DNA of 11,403 nt, taken from positions 1 through 11,403 of the forward strand of contig JAGODW010000023.1 in NCBI GenBank assembly GCA_017998025.1, given 5' to 3'. The notes under the pieces were generated by a model. It was not told the DNA's origin. It saw only the letters and a list, made by a program, of their open reading frames with translations, and searched no databases. This stretch comes from Spirochaetales bacterium. Its GTDB lineage: Bacteria > Spirochaetota > Spirochaetia > DTKZ01. Of the stretch, positions 1 through 6,532 are shown in pieces (position 1 is the first letter of the stretch; the number at the start of each line of letters is the position of its first letter). Position numbers and translations under genes: made by a program.

Positions 1-489
1 AATGATAAGACATTTAGCCCTAGTACGACGGATCATAGGCTTGTCGAGTTGCGAGACATAATGCCCACGCTTCTTGATATGGCGGGAATTTCCATCCCTG
101 AAACTGTTGACGGAATGTCTCTCCTGAATCTTTCGAATAAACGGGAGTATGTATACGGGGAACTCTGGGAGGACGACAGGGCAACACGGATGATACGAAC
201 GGAACGACATAAGCTCATCTATTACGCTGTGGGGAATGTTGTTCAGCTGTTCGATGTTGAGAAAGACCCCCAAGAGATGCACAATCTCTCAGGTGATCCT
301 GCCTACAGCGGAATCCTTAACGATCTGATGGAGAAACTGATTTCCCGTTTGTACGGTGAAGACGTTTCATGGCTTGAAAATGGCAAGTTAAAGGGACGTC
401 CGGACAAGAACTTTAACTTCAAGCCTTCCCAGCAGAATGTGGGAATTTTAAAAAATAGAGATTTATTGATACAGAGAGGGATACGATAA
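1..489 (+). CDS. Sulfatase family protein, C-terminal part (5' end outside window)
   Basis: The frame is open from base 1 to a TAA at 487-489 and shows 162 residues. The visible start reads NDKTFSPSTTDHRLVELRDI, so the gene begins left of the window; the in-frame TTG at 49 is not a credible start. The segment VELRDIMPTLLDMAGI, followed by a short 'dG.SLL' stretch, a GELW.../RTERHKLIYY strand and LFDVEKDPQEMHNL, is the usual C-terminal subdomain of alkaline-phosphatase-superfamily sulfatases. There the 'DP.E..NL' element closes the fold. The catalytic N-terminal half, including any CxPSR site, is not visible, so whether this enzyme is active cannot be judged. It sits 2 bp upstream of a second, complete sulfatase and is surely co-transcribed with it. 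The substrate is unknown. The family assignment is secure; the specific activity is not. Confidence 0.85.
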   Translation, partial: NDKTFSPSTTDHRLVELRDIMPTLLDMAGISIPETVDGMSLLNLSNKREYVYGELWEDDRATRMIRTERHKLIYYAVGNVVQLFDVEKDPQEMHNLSGDPAYSGILNDLMEKLISRLYGEDVSWLENGKLKGRPDKNFNFKPSQQNVGILKNRDLLIQRGIR

Positions 490-491
490 AC

Positions 492-1979
492 ATGAATAGA
501 AATCCTCGACCGAATATTCTATGGTATTGCACAGATCAGCAGAGGTTTGACACGATTCAAAAGTTAGGAAATCCATATATTCATACACCGAACCTTGATC
601 GGCTTTGTGAAGAAGGAATAGCATTTAAAAACGCCTACTGCCAGAGTCCGATTTGTACCCCTTCCCGGGCAAGTTTTCTGACTGGAAGGTATCCCGCAAG
701 TACGCATGTACATAGGAATGGAAACGAATTTTTTCCCCCCTGGGAAACGTTAGTTACGAAACTCATGGCAGATGCAGGTTACGACTGTGGTTTGGTAGGG
801 AAGCTCCACTTATCCCGCTCCCAGATACGGGAAGCCCGTCCAAAGAACGACGGGTATAGATATTTTAAATGGAGCCATCACCCGAATCCCGACTATCCCG
901 AAGGGCATGATTACGCAGATTGGTTGGAAAAAGAAAAGGGAGTAAACCCTTATGGACTCTACGGAAAACTCCACAGCAGCATTGGCCCCGGTGTACCCGC
1001 AGAATTGCATCAAACGACCTGGTGTAGTGAAATGTCGATACAATTCATCACGGAACAACGAGAAAGCCCCTGGCTTCTTACCGTGAATCCTTTTGATCCA
1101 CATCCTCCCTTTGATCCTCCGAAGGAATACCTTGAAAGGTATGACCCTTCTAAACTTCCAATGCCTCTTTTTCGGGAAAGCGATATTGAGCATCAGAAAG
1201 CTTTCAGAGATATTGACCAACAAAGTCGAGAAGCGGTGAACCCGTACAAGGCAAAAACATTAAAGGATGCAACGAAAAACATTGCTCGAGGTGATATGGG
1301 CTCGGTTCCTCCCACAGGATACGATCCCCAGCTTGTTAAAGCATGCTATTACGCTATGATTGAGCTTATTGACGGACAGTTCGGAAGAATCATTGAAACT
1401 CTAAAGACTACCGGCCAGTATGATAATACGATAGTAATTTTCACCAGTGATCATGGGGAACTTCTTGGAGATCATGGTCTAATCTATAAGGGATGTCGAT
1501 TTTTTGAAGGCCTTACCCATGTACCTCTCATTGTTTCATGGCCTGCTCGGGGGCTAAAAGGTCTTTTGAGTAAAGCCTTGGTAGAATTGGTAGACATTGC
1601 ACCGACTCTACTCGATGCAACAGGTATCGAGATTCCCTATAATATGCAAGGTAAATCGTTCCTTCCCTTATTAACAGGAAAAGCAGATCTATCCCGGCAT
1701 AAAGATTATGTAATATCAGAGTATAACGATGCCATTGGAGGGGAGGTTATGCACGATCATAGCCATGGAGTTATGTACTTTGAGGGCCAGTATAAAGTAT
1801 GCGTGTATCAGGGACACGCTGTAGGAGAGATTTATGATCTTAAAAACGATCCGGGGGAATTTAACAATCTCTGGAATAGTCCCTCTTTTCTAACAAAGAA
1901 GGCAGAGCTTTTGCATAAAGCTTATTCTGGATATCTCTCTACGAGCGATGCCGGTATACGCCGGACGCATCCTTATTAA
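492..1979 (+). CDS. Sulfatase / phosphonate monoester hydrolase-like enzyme, cytoplasmic
   Basis: This 495-residue protein belongs to the formylglycine-dependent sulfatase family, which hydrolyses sulfate esters; some relatives hydrolyse phosphonate monoesters or phosphodiesters. Visible landmarks are Asp15 in the N-terminal 'CTDQQ' strand (metal ligand), Cys55-Thr-Pro-Ser-Arg59 followed by ASFLTGR (the CxPxR site whose Cys becomes formylglycine), GKLH at 103-106 (catalytic Lys/His), NPFDPHPPF near 200-208, and TSDHGELLGDHG with Asp320/His321 (metal ligands). From memory, the D/C/D-H spacing resembles Rhizobium phosphonate monoester hydrolase and choline-sulfatase-like enzymes, so the substrate class stays open. 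The N-terminus runs straight into the first beta strand with no signal peptide, implying cytoplasmic action. The start is backed by AGAGGG at 475-480. The gap to the preceding sulfatase is 2 bp. A maturase (FGE or anSME) would be needed and is not in this window. Confidence 0.92.
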   Translation: MNRNPRPNILWYCTDQQRFDTIQKLGNPYIHTPNLDRLCEEGIAFKNAYCQSPICTPSRASFLTGRYPASTHVHRNGNEFFPPWETLVTKLMADAGYDCGLVGKLHLSRSQIREARPKNDGYRYFKWSHHPNPDYPEGHDYADWLEKEKGVNPYGLYGKLHSSIGPGVPAELHQTTWCSEMSIQFITEQRESPWLLTVNPFDPHPPFDPPKEYLERYDPSKLPMPLFRESDIEHQKAFRDIDQQSREAVNPYKAKTLKDATKNIARGDMGSVPPTGYDPQLVKACYYAMIELIDGQFGRIIETLKTTGQYDNTIVIFTSDHGELLGDHGLIYKGCRFFEGLTHVPLIVSWPARGLKGLLSKALVELVDIAPTLLDATGIEIPYNMQGKSFLPLLTGKADLSRHKDYVISEYNDAIGGEVMHDHSHGVMYFEGQYKVCVYQGHAVGEIYDLKNDPGEFNNLWNSPSFLTKKAELLHKAYSGYLSTSDAGIRRTHPY

Positions 1980-1992
1980 AGATTAGAAATAA

Positions 1993-2012
1993 CAACGGCC
2001 TTGTGGCTGTTG
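1993..2012 (+). other. Stem-loop between sulfatase gene and tctC
   Basis: The arms CAACGGCC (1993-2000) and GGCTGTTG (2005-2012) form an 8-bp stem with one G-T wobble and a TTGT tetraloop. It is followed by A residues rather than T, so it is not a factor-independent terminator on this strand. It ends 15 bases before the AAGGAGG ribosome site of tctC. Stabilising or processing the mRNA at the sulfatase/tctC junction is an inference. Confidence 0.45.
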
Positions 2013-2039
2013 AAAAAAATTGAAGCGAAGGAGGTTGTT

Positions 2040-3029
2040 ATGAAAAAGTTACTAGTCGTTTTTCTCGTAATCCTTATGTGCTTAACAATTCCGGTTTTTT
2101 CTGAAGGAAGGCGGGAGACGGGGACTCAGAAGACAGAGACAGAACAATATCCCACGAAACCCATCAAACTCATCGTTCCCTATGCGGCGGGCGGAGGAAC
2201 GGACACTACGGCTCGTATGATCGCCCAGAAGCTGGAAACGGTCATTGGTCAGCCCGTAGTAATACTGAATATAGGCGGAGCCGGTGGCGGACTCGGTATG
2301 CAAGAACTTCTGAATGCAGCTCCTGACGGTTACACGATGGGTATGGACATCATCAATATCTGGACTCGTAAGGCCTTGAAGACTTCCAACTTCGGACCGG
2401 AAGCGTTCGATCTAGTTGCACAATGCGGCACCTACTACCTTGTGGAAGCTGCACGGGCTGCATCACCCTACAATACATTAAAAGAGGTGTATGATGCTGC
2501 AAAAAAAGCCCCAGACACTATACAGGAAGCCACAAATATTGGAGCCATCACACATTTTACAAGCCTGGCTCTCATGGATGCCACAGGTGCAAAACTCCGC
2601 CTGGTACACATTGGGGATGGAGCTCAACGTATTACTGCTGTTTTGGGGGCGCATGTAGAAATGACTATCATGGGTACTCATGAGGTTCTGCCCTATTATA
2701 AAGGAAAAGAAATGAAAGTTTTAGCTGTCGCTTCTCCTGAACGTATACCCGGTCTGGAAAATGCTCCTACCACTCTGGAACAGGGAATTGATGTGGTACA
2801 GCCTGTGGATTACTGGTTTTTCATGACTAAAGGCACTCCGAAGGAGAGGGTAGATTTCATTGCTAACGCTCTTGAAAAGGTTATGAAGGATCCAGAAATT
2901 GTAAATAAAATGACATCTACTGCAATGGTACCTTCCTTTTTGAAAGGCACGGATTTTCAAAAACATGTCGAAGAACAGGGTAAGAAAATCCTTGCAATTG
3001 CTGAAAAGCATAATCTAGGTAAACAATAA
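2040..3029 (+). CDS. tctC: Tripartite tricarboxylate transporter (TTT) periplasmic binding protein
   Basis: This 329-residue extracytoplasmic solute receptor of the Bug/TctC family captures an organic acid and delivers it to the TctAB permease. ATG 2040 is chosen because a perfect AAGGAGG lies at 2028-2034 and translation from it starts with a classic signal peptide (MKKLLVVFLV..., cleavage probably after VFS near residue 21). An in-frame TTG at 2001 would add 13 residues that lie over a stem-loop and spoil the signal. The family hallmark is YPTKPIKLIVPYAAGGGTD (about 37-55), followed by AR, a QPVVILNIGGAGGG stretch and APDGYTMGM. The aspartate of the GGGTD loop normally contacts the ligand carboxylate. 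The ligand cannot be read from the sequence; the family includes receptors for citrate, aromatic acids and dicarboxylates. It lies between the sulfatase and tctB and is followed by a strong hairpin. Confidence 0.93.
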   Translation: MKKLLVVFLVILMCLTIPVFSEGRRETGTQKTETEQYPTKPIKLIVPYAAGGGTDTTARMIAQKLETVIGQPVVILNIGGAGGGLGMQELLNAAPDGYTMGMDIINIWTRKALKTSNFGPEAFDLVAQCGTYYLVEAARAASPYNTLKEVYDAAKKAPDTIQEATNIGAITHFTSLALMDATGAKLRLVHIGDGAQRITAVLGAHVEMTIMGTHEVLPYYKGKEMKVLAVASPERIPGLENAPTTLEQGIDVVQPVDYWFFMTKGTPKERVDFIANALEKVMKDPEIVNKMTSTAMVPSFLKGTDFQKHVEEQGKKILAIAEKHNLGKQ

Positions 3030-3049
3030 TTGCCCATTTCATACCTGCA

Positions 3050-3085
3050 GGGAGCAGAGAATCTCGCAGGGATTTTCCTGCTCCC
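3050..3085 (+). terminator. Terminator-like hairpin between tctC and tctB
   Basis: The left arm GGGAGCAGAGAATC (3050-3063) pairs with the right arm GATTTTCCTGCTCCC (3071-3085). The result is a 14-bp stem with one G-T wobble, a single bulged C at 3077 and a 7-base loop. CTTTATT follows. The T-tract is short and interrupted, which suits partial termination or protection of the upstream mRNA more than a full stop. It lies in the 74-bp gap before tctB, inside an operon whose downstream genes must still be expressed. It probably raises the amount of binding protein relative to permease. Confidence 0.7.
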
Positions 3086-3103
3086 CTTTATTGGAGAATT
3101 TCA

Positions 3104-3631
3104 ATGGCAACTACTAAAGAAAAATATCCCTTGATAGACGTCGTTCTTGGCGTTTTTTTTATGATTTTTGGTTTGATTGTGTATACGGCCACATTGGATC
3201 TCCCCGGTTCCACCTACGATCCTCTCGGCCCTGCCTTTATGCCCCGGCTTCTTGGTATTTTGATCGCCATAACTGCTGGTGTAATCCTATATCATGGTAT
3301 TTATCACCATATCAAGACAAAAGCTGCTATAGTCAGAATATCAAGCGAATCCCAAAAAGAAGGGGTATCATTACCCTTTAAGAAGCATCCTCTCACTGCT
3401 CTATCCGCAATGATATTGGTATTTGTTTATATTCTTGCAATGGATTTAGGTCTATCAGGATTTCGAACACTCACATTAATTTTTGTACTGCTTTTGGGAG
3501 GAATGCTGATTAAGGCAGAGAAAGATGGAAATGTCATCAAAAAAAGCGTTTTCCTATTTTTTCTTGCTCTGCTCTTAAGCTTCGGATTGTTTTACCTGTT
3601 CACCCAGGTATTTATAGTTGATCTTTACTGA
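3104..3631 (+). CDS. tctB: TTT transporter small membrane subunit TctB
   Basis: This 175-residue integral membrane protein is the small permease subunit of a tripartite tricarboxylate transporter. Hydrophobic segments lie at roughly 10-30, 45-65, 97-114, 119-136 and 147-168, the usual layout for TctB. The segment DPLGPAFMPRLLGILIA (about 39-55) is the recognisable family motif. A charged, poorly conserved loop (about 66-95) separates the N-terminal and C-terminal helices. Identity is helped greatly by position: it lies between tctC and tctA in the canonical C-B-A order. The ribosome site is GGAG at 3093-3096, 7 bases before the ATG and just past the upstream hairpin, so folding of that hairpin could influence translation. 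TctB is poorly conserved across the family, so the call leans on topology, the motif and context. Confidence 0.88.
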   Translation: MATTKEKYPLIDVVLGVFFMIFGLIVYTATLDLPGSTYDPLGPAFMPRLLGILIAITAGVILYHGIYHHIKTKAAIVRISSESQKEGVSLPFKKHPLTALSAMILVFVYILAMDLGLSGFRTLTLIFVLLLGGMLIKAEKDGNVIKKSVFLFFLALLLSFGLFYLFTQVFIVDLY

Positions 3632-3652
3632 TTTTATACAGGTAGGATGTAT

Positions 3653-5158
3653 ATGCAAGAAATACTGGCAGGTTTTTACCATCTTTTTGCGCCTCTTCCG
3701 ATGTTTTATGTAATTATCGGAGTGACGCTGGGAATCATAGTGGGAGCCATTCCCGGTCTCACAGGTTCGATGCTAATAGCCCTGACTTTGCCCCTGACTT
3801 TCTATATGAACAGCCTTCATGCTATGGATTTGCTAGTTTCGATGTATGTAGGATCTATCTCAGGAGGCCTCATTACAGCGATTTTACTTCGAATCCCTGG
3901 GACTCCGTCTTCCATCGTAACGACCTTCGACGGTTACCCCATGGCACAACAAGGGAAGGCAGGCCGGGCTTTAATGCTGGGAATAGTATCGTCCTTTATC
4001 GGCGGACTTGTTTCATGGTTCATCCTTATTCTAGCAGCACCGCCCCTTTCCCGGTTTGCCTTAAAATTTGGACCTTTTGAGATCTTCTCCTTAGTCCTCT
4101 CAGCTCTAGTGCTCATTGCAGGCTTGGGAGGGGAGGGCTCTTTTTTCCGATCCCTTTTGGCAGGATTTCTAGGTATTCTCATTGCTTGTCCTGGCCTTGA
4201 TCCAGTCACCTCTACTCCCCGGCTTACCTTTGGTATGTCAGAGATGATAGGAGGATTTGGTCTCTTACCCGTGCTTATCGGTATGTTCGGAATCAGTCAG
4301 ATCATTTCGGATATTACGAACATAGAAGCAAAGGCAGAAAAGATACCCTTCACCTTTCGCGGACTTTTTCTTAGTTTTACTGATTTAAAGAATAATATGG
4401 GGAACTTCCTTCGTTCCTCCCTTATCGGAACATGGGTTGGTTTTCTTCCTGGTATAGGCGGAAACATCGGTTCAATTATTGCCTATTCGGCTGCAAAAAA
4501 TTCTTCGAAGAATCCGGAAAAATTCGGCACAGGCTGCGATGAAGGAATCGTTGCTTCAGAGACTGCAAACAATGCTACCATAGGGGGTGCTTTCATTCCC
4601 TTTCTTACATTAGGCATCCCAGGTAGTATTATAACAGCAATTCTCATGGGTGCTCTTATTTTGCATGACATTACTCCCGGTCCATTGCTTTTCAAAGAGG
4701 ATCCAGAGCTCGTCTATGGTATTATGGCGGTGGTTTTTACTGCTAATGTCATTATGTTCATCATTATGCTTTTCGCCTGCTATGGCATGGCTAAACTCGT
4801 AGATGTGCCGAAATCTCTTATGATACCCGCCATTCTAGTATTTTGCGTTATTGGAACCTTTGCCCTCAACAATCGATTCTTCGATGTCTGGGTCATGTTT
4901 GGTTTCGGCCTTTTTGGCTTTGTACTGGAAAAGCTGAAAGTACCTCTTGGACCTCTTATTATAGGACTCGTTTTGAGTCCCTTCGCAGAGGTCAACTTAA
5001 GGTCTGGACTCATGTCCTCCGGCGGATCTTTACTGCCTCTCGTTACCCGGCCTATATCGTTATTCTTTGTTATTTTGTCAGCCCTTACCCTTGTCTGGAC
5101 CATGCATCGTTCCTTCATCGCTCCTTACCTCGCTCGACGACGAAAGGAGGCGCTATGA
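3653..5158 (+). CDS. tctA: TTT transporter large membrane subunit TctA
   Basis: This large permease of about 500 residues carries the ion-coupled transport path of the TTT system. Highly conserved family segments are visible: GAIPGLTGSMLIALTLPLTF near the N-terminus, GGLITAILLRIPGTPSS then TTFDGYPMAQQGKAGRAL (about 75-105), GFLPGIGGNIGSIIAYSAAK, and SETANNATIGGAFIPFLTLGIPG with PGPLLF. The protein is hydrophobic throughout and has full family length. There are two candidate ATGs. ATG 3647 directly abuts AGGTAGG (3640-3646), leaving no spacing, whereas ATG 3653 has 6 bases, so 3653 is preferred (MQEILAGFYH); the difference is two residues. The gene follows tctB by about 20 bp and its TGA overlaps the next start codon in an ATGA, which indicates translational coupling. 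Confidence 0.94.
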   Translation: MQEILAGFYHLFAPLPMFYVIIGVTLGIIVGAIPGLTGSMLIALTLPLTFYMNSLHAMDLLVSMYVGSISGGLITAILLRIPGTPSSIVTTFDGYPMAQQGKAGRALMLGIVSSFIGGLVSWFILILAAPPLSRFALKFGPFEIFSLVLSALVLIAGLGGEGSFFRSLLAGFLGILIACPGLDPVTSTPRLTFGMSEMIGGFGLLPVLIGMFGISQIISDITNIEAKAEKIPFTFRGLFLSFTDLKNNMGNFLRSSLIGTWVGFLPGIGGNIGSIIAYSAAKNSSKNPEKFGTGCDEGIVASETANNATIGGAFIPFLTLGIPGSIITAILMGALILHDITPGPLLFKEDPELVYGIMAVVFTANVIMFIIMLFACYGMAKLVDVPKSLMIPAILVFCVIGTFALNNRFFDVWVMFGFGLFGFVLEKLKVPLGPLIIGLVLSPFAEVNLRSGLMSSGGSLLPLVTRPISLFFVILSALTLVWTMHRSFIAPYLARRRKEAL

Positions 5159-6276
5159 CTGGACGTGAACGAATTCTCACAGCCTTGAACCATAAGGAAC
5201 CGGATCGTATACCCTTAGATATCGGAGGGGCAAATGCCTGCGGCATTATGCTTACTGCATACAAGCGGCTTGCCGATTTTGCAGCATTGCCCGTACATCC
5301 CCGCGTAAGAGAATTCGCTGAGCAACTCGCCTGGATAGATGAAGAAATGTGTGCTTTTCTCGGAGTGGATACTAGGCGTCTCGCTCTTCCCTCTGAAGAT
5401 TTTTGGAGAAAGGTAACCGATGAGGGAGAGTACTATTCTTACACCGATGAATGGCACAGGATGCTCCGCATGCCGAAGGAAAAAGGCTACTATTTCGACT
5501 TTGTAGGATTCCCCCTGCGAAATAAGCCCCTTGAAGAATATCCATGGCCTCAGCCCGTCCGACCGGAAAAACTAAAAGCTTTAAAAACTCTTGCGGAGCG
5601 TTACACAGCTGAGACTGGTGCTGCTCTTTGCATGCCCACTATAGGAAATGGCTTTTTACAGCTTGGAGCACAACTCTATGGATACGATGAATGGTTCGCT
5701 ATGCTCCTATTGGAACCAGCAAAGGTCGAAGCATTTCTTGATAAACTTCTAGAACTAAAAACTACTTACTGGCAAGGAGTGTTTGACTATCTGGGTGACT
5801 TTGTGGATGTTGCCTGCGAGTCCGATGACCTGGGGACACAGAAAGGTCCCTGGATTGATCCAGATCTATGGCGGCGCCTCATAAAACCCCGGCTCGCTTC
5901 TCTCGTATCGAACATAAAAAGAATGCAACCTGGTATCAAAATTTTCCTGCATTCCTGCGGTTCAGTGTACAAATTCATCCCGGATTTTATAGAGATCGGC
6001 ATAGATATCTTAAATCCCATTCAGGTTAGCGCAGAAGGGATGGATACAAAACTCCTTAAGCGAGAGTTCGGCCAGGATATCGTATTCTGGGGCGGTGGAG
6101 TGGATACCCAATTAGTACTTCCCCGCGGAACACCGCAAGAAGTCAAAGACGAAGTAAAACGCCGTATCGACGATCTTGCCCCGGGAGGAGGATTTGTTTT
6201 CGCTACTGTGCACAACATCCAGGCTGACGTACCCCCGGAAAACATTATTGCCATGGTTGAAACGCTTAGGGAATAG
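5155..6276 (+). CDS. Uroporphyrinogen decarboxylase-superfamily protein (methyltransferase-like)
   Basis: This 373-residue TIM-barrel protein belongs to the URO-D superfamily, which includes heme-pathway HemE and the zinc-dependent corrinoid:thiol methyltransferases (MtaA/MtbA type). ATG 5155 is preceded by AAAGGAGG (5143-5150) and overlaps the tctA stop, so an open frame reaching further upstream is only read-through of tctA. The start MTGRERILTALNHKEPDRIP is typical of the uncharacterised URO-D-like group. It lacks the substrate-binding MRQAGR motif of true HemE, so heme synthesis is unlikely. HSCG at 266-269 supplies the His and Cys zinc ligands of the methyltransferase branch. The usual later Cys is not evident; a VHNIQADVPPEN segment (352-363) with His353 occupies the C-terminal region. 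No corrinoid protein or partner methyltransferase is adjacent. Being coupled to a transporter and sulfatases, it probably acts on the imported compound. The exact reaction is unknown. Confidence 0.82.
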   Translation: MTGRERILTALNHKEPDRIPLDIGGANACGIMLTAYKRLADFAALPVHPRVREFAEQLAWIDEEMCAFLGVDTRRLALPSEDFWRKVTDEGEYYSYTDEWHRMLRMPKEKGYYFDFVGFPLRNKPLEEYPWPQPVRPEKLKALKTLAERYTAETGAALCMPTIGNGFLQLGAQLYGYDEWFAMLLLEPAKVEAFLDKLLELKTTYWQGVFDYLGDFVDVACESDDLGTQKGPWIDPDLWRRLIKPRLASLVSNIKRMQPGIKIFLHSCGSVYKFIPDFIEIGIDILNPIQVSAEGMDTKLLKREFGQDIVFWGGGVDTQLVLPRGTPQEVKDEVKRRIDDLAPGGGFVFATVHNIQADVPPENIIAMVETLRE

Positions 6277-6462
6277 GCGGATATTAGAAGTTGATCCGCA
6301 TCTATTTCCTAATTGCTGACTTCCCAAGCTTTCAAGCTTCAGCGTACATTTGTTCAATCGTTCTCATAGTATTGCGCTACATATACTATCCTGACTTGTG
6401 TGACACTCATTTCTCGCCCGCATTTGCTAAATGGCCAATTAATTAAATATAGATAATTCTGG
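6277..6462. other. Intergenic region between the uroD-like gene and dctP: weak stem-loops and an inverted repeat
   Basis: No gene is supported here. GCGGAT (6277-6282) pairs with ATCCGC (6294-6299) right after the uroD-like stop codon. This 6-bp stem has an 11-base loop and no clear T-run, so it is at best a weak terminator. A second bulged stem-loop spans 6315-6343 (GCTG/CAGC outside, AAGCT/AGCTT inside, TTCA loop). Further right, ATAGTAT (6366-6372) and ATACTAT (6383-6389) form a perfect 7-bp inverted repeat with a 10-base spacer, about 75 bp upstream of the -35 box. Its centre-to-centre distance is 17 bp, which could suit a dimeric regulator. AT-rich sequence follows up to the promoter. 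Confidence 0.4.
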
Positions 6463-6492
6463 TTGACAACTTTTCTGACATGATTCTATAAT
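6463..6492 (+). promoter_or_regulatory. Sigma-70 type promoter of the TRAP/dehydrogenase operon
   Basis: A perfect -35 box TTGACA (6463-6468) and a perfect -10 box TATAAT (6487-6492) are separated by 18 bp. Transcription would start near 6499-6501, leaving a leader of about 30 bases before dctP. The octamer TAATATGA occurs twice in tandem at 6489-6496 and 6497-6504, covering the end of the -10 box and the expected start site. With boxes this good, regulation is more likely by a repressor than by an activator, though that is an inference. Confidence 0.8.
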
Positions 6493-6532
6493 ATGATAAT
6501 ATGAAAATATATATTTAAGGAGGAACTTTTTT

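Noticed and set aside
810..1223. 137-codon open frame on the minus strand
   Set aside because: It is antisense to the catalytic core of the complete sulfatase, with no recognisable domain.
2001..2039. TTG start adding 13 residues to TctC
   Set aside because: It overlaps a stem-loop, has no ribosome site and would put charged residues before a normal signal peptide; ATG 2040 follows AAGGAGG.
4780..5118. 112-codon open frame on the minus strand
   Set aside because: It is antisense to the conserved tctA 3' end, is rich in charged residues as expected for the complement of membrane-helix codons, and has no ribosome site context.
4843..5154. Upstream extension of the URO-D-like reading frame by 104 codons
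   Set aside because: It lies wholly inside tctA in another frame, has no family resemblance, and the ATG at 5155 has its own AAAGGAGG site.
6277..6299. Factor-independent terminator after the URO-D-like gene
   Set aside because: The stem has only 6 bp, an 11-base loop and no T-run, so it is noted only as a weak stem-loop.
6112..6357. Minus-strand open frame reaching into the intergenic region
   Set aside because: It mostly overlaps the URO-D-like gene and shows no recognisable domain or convincing start.
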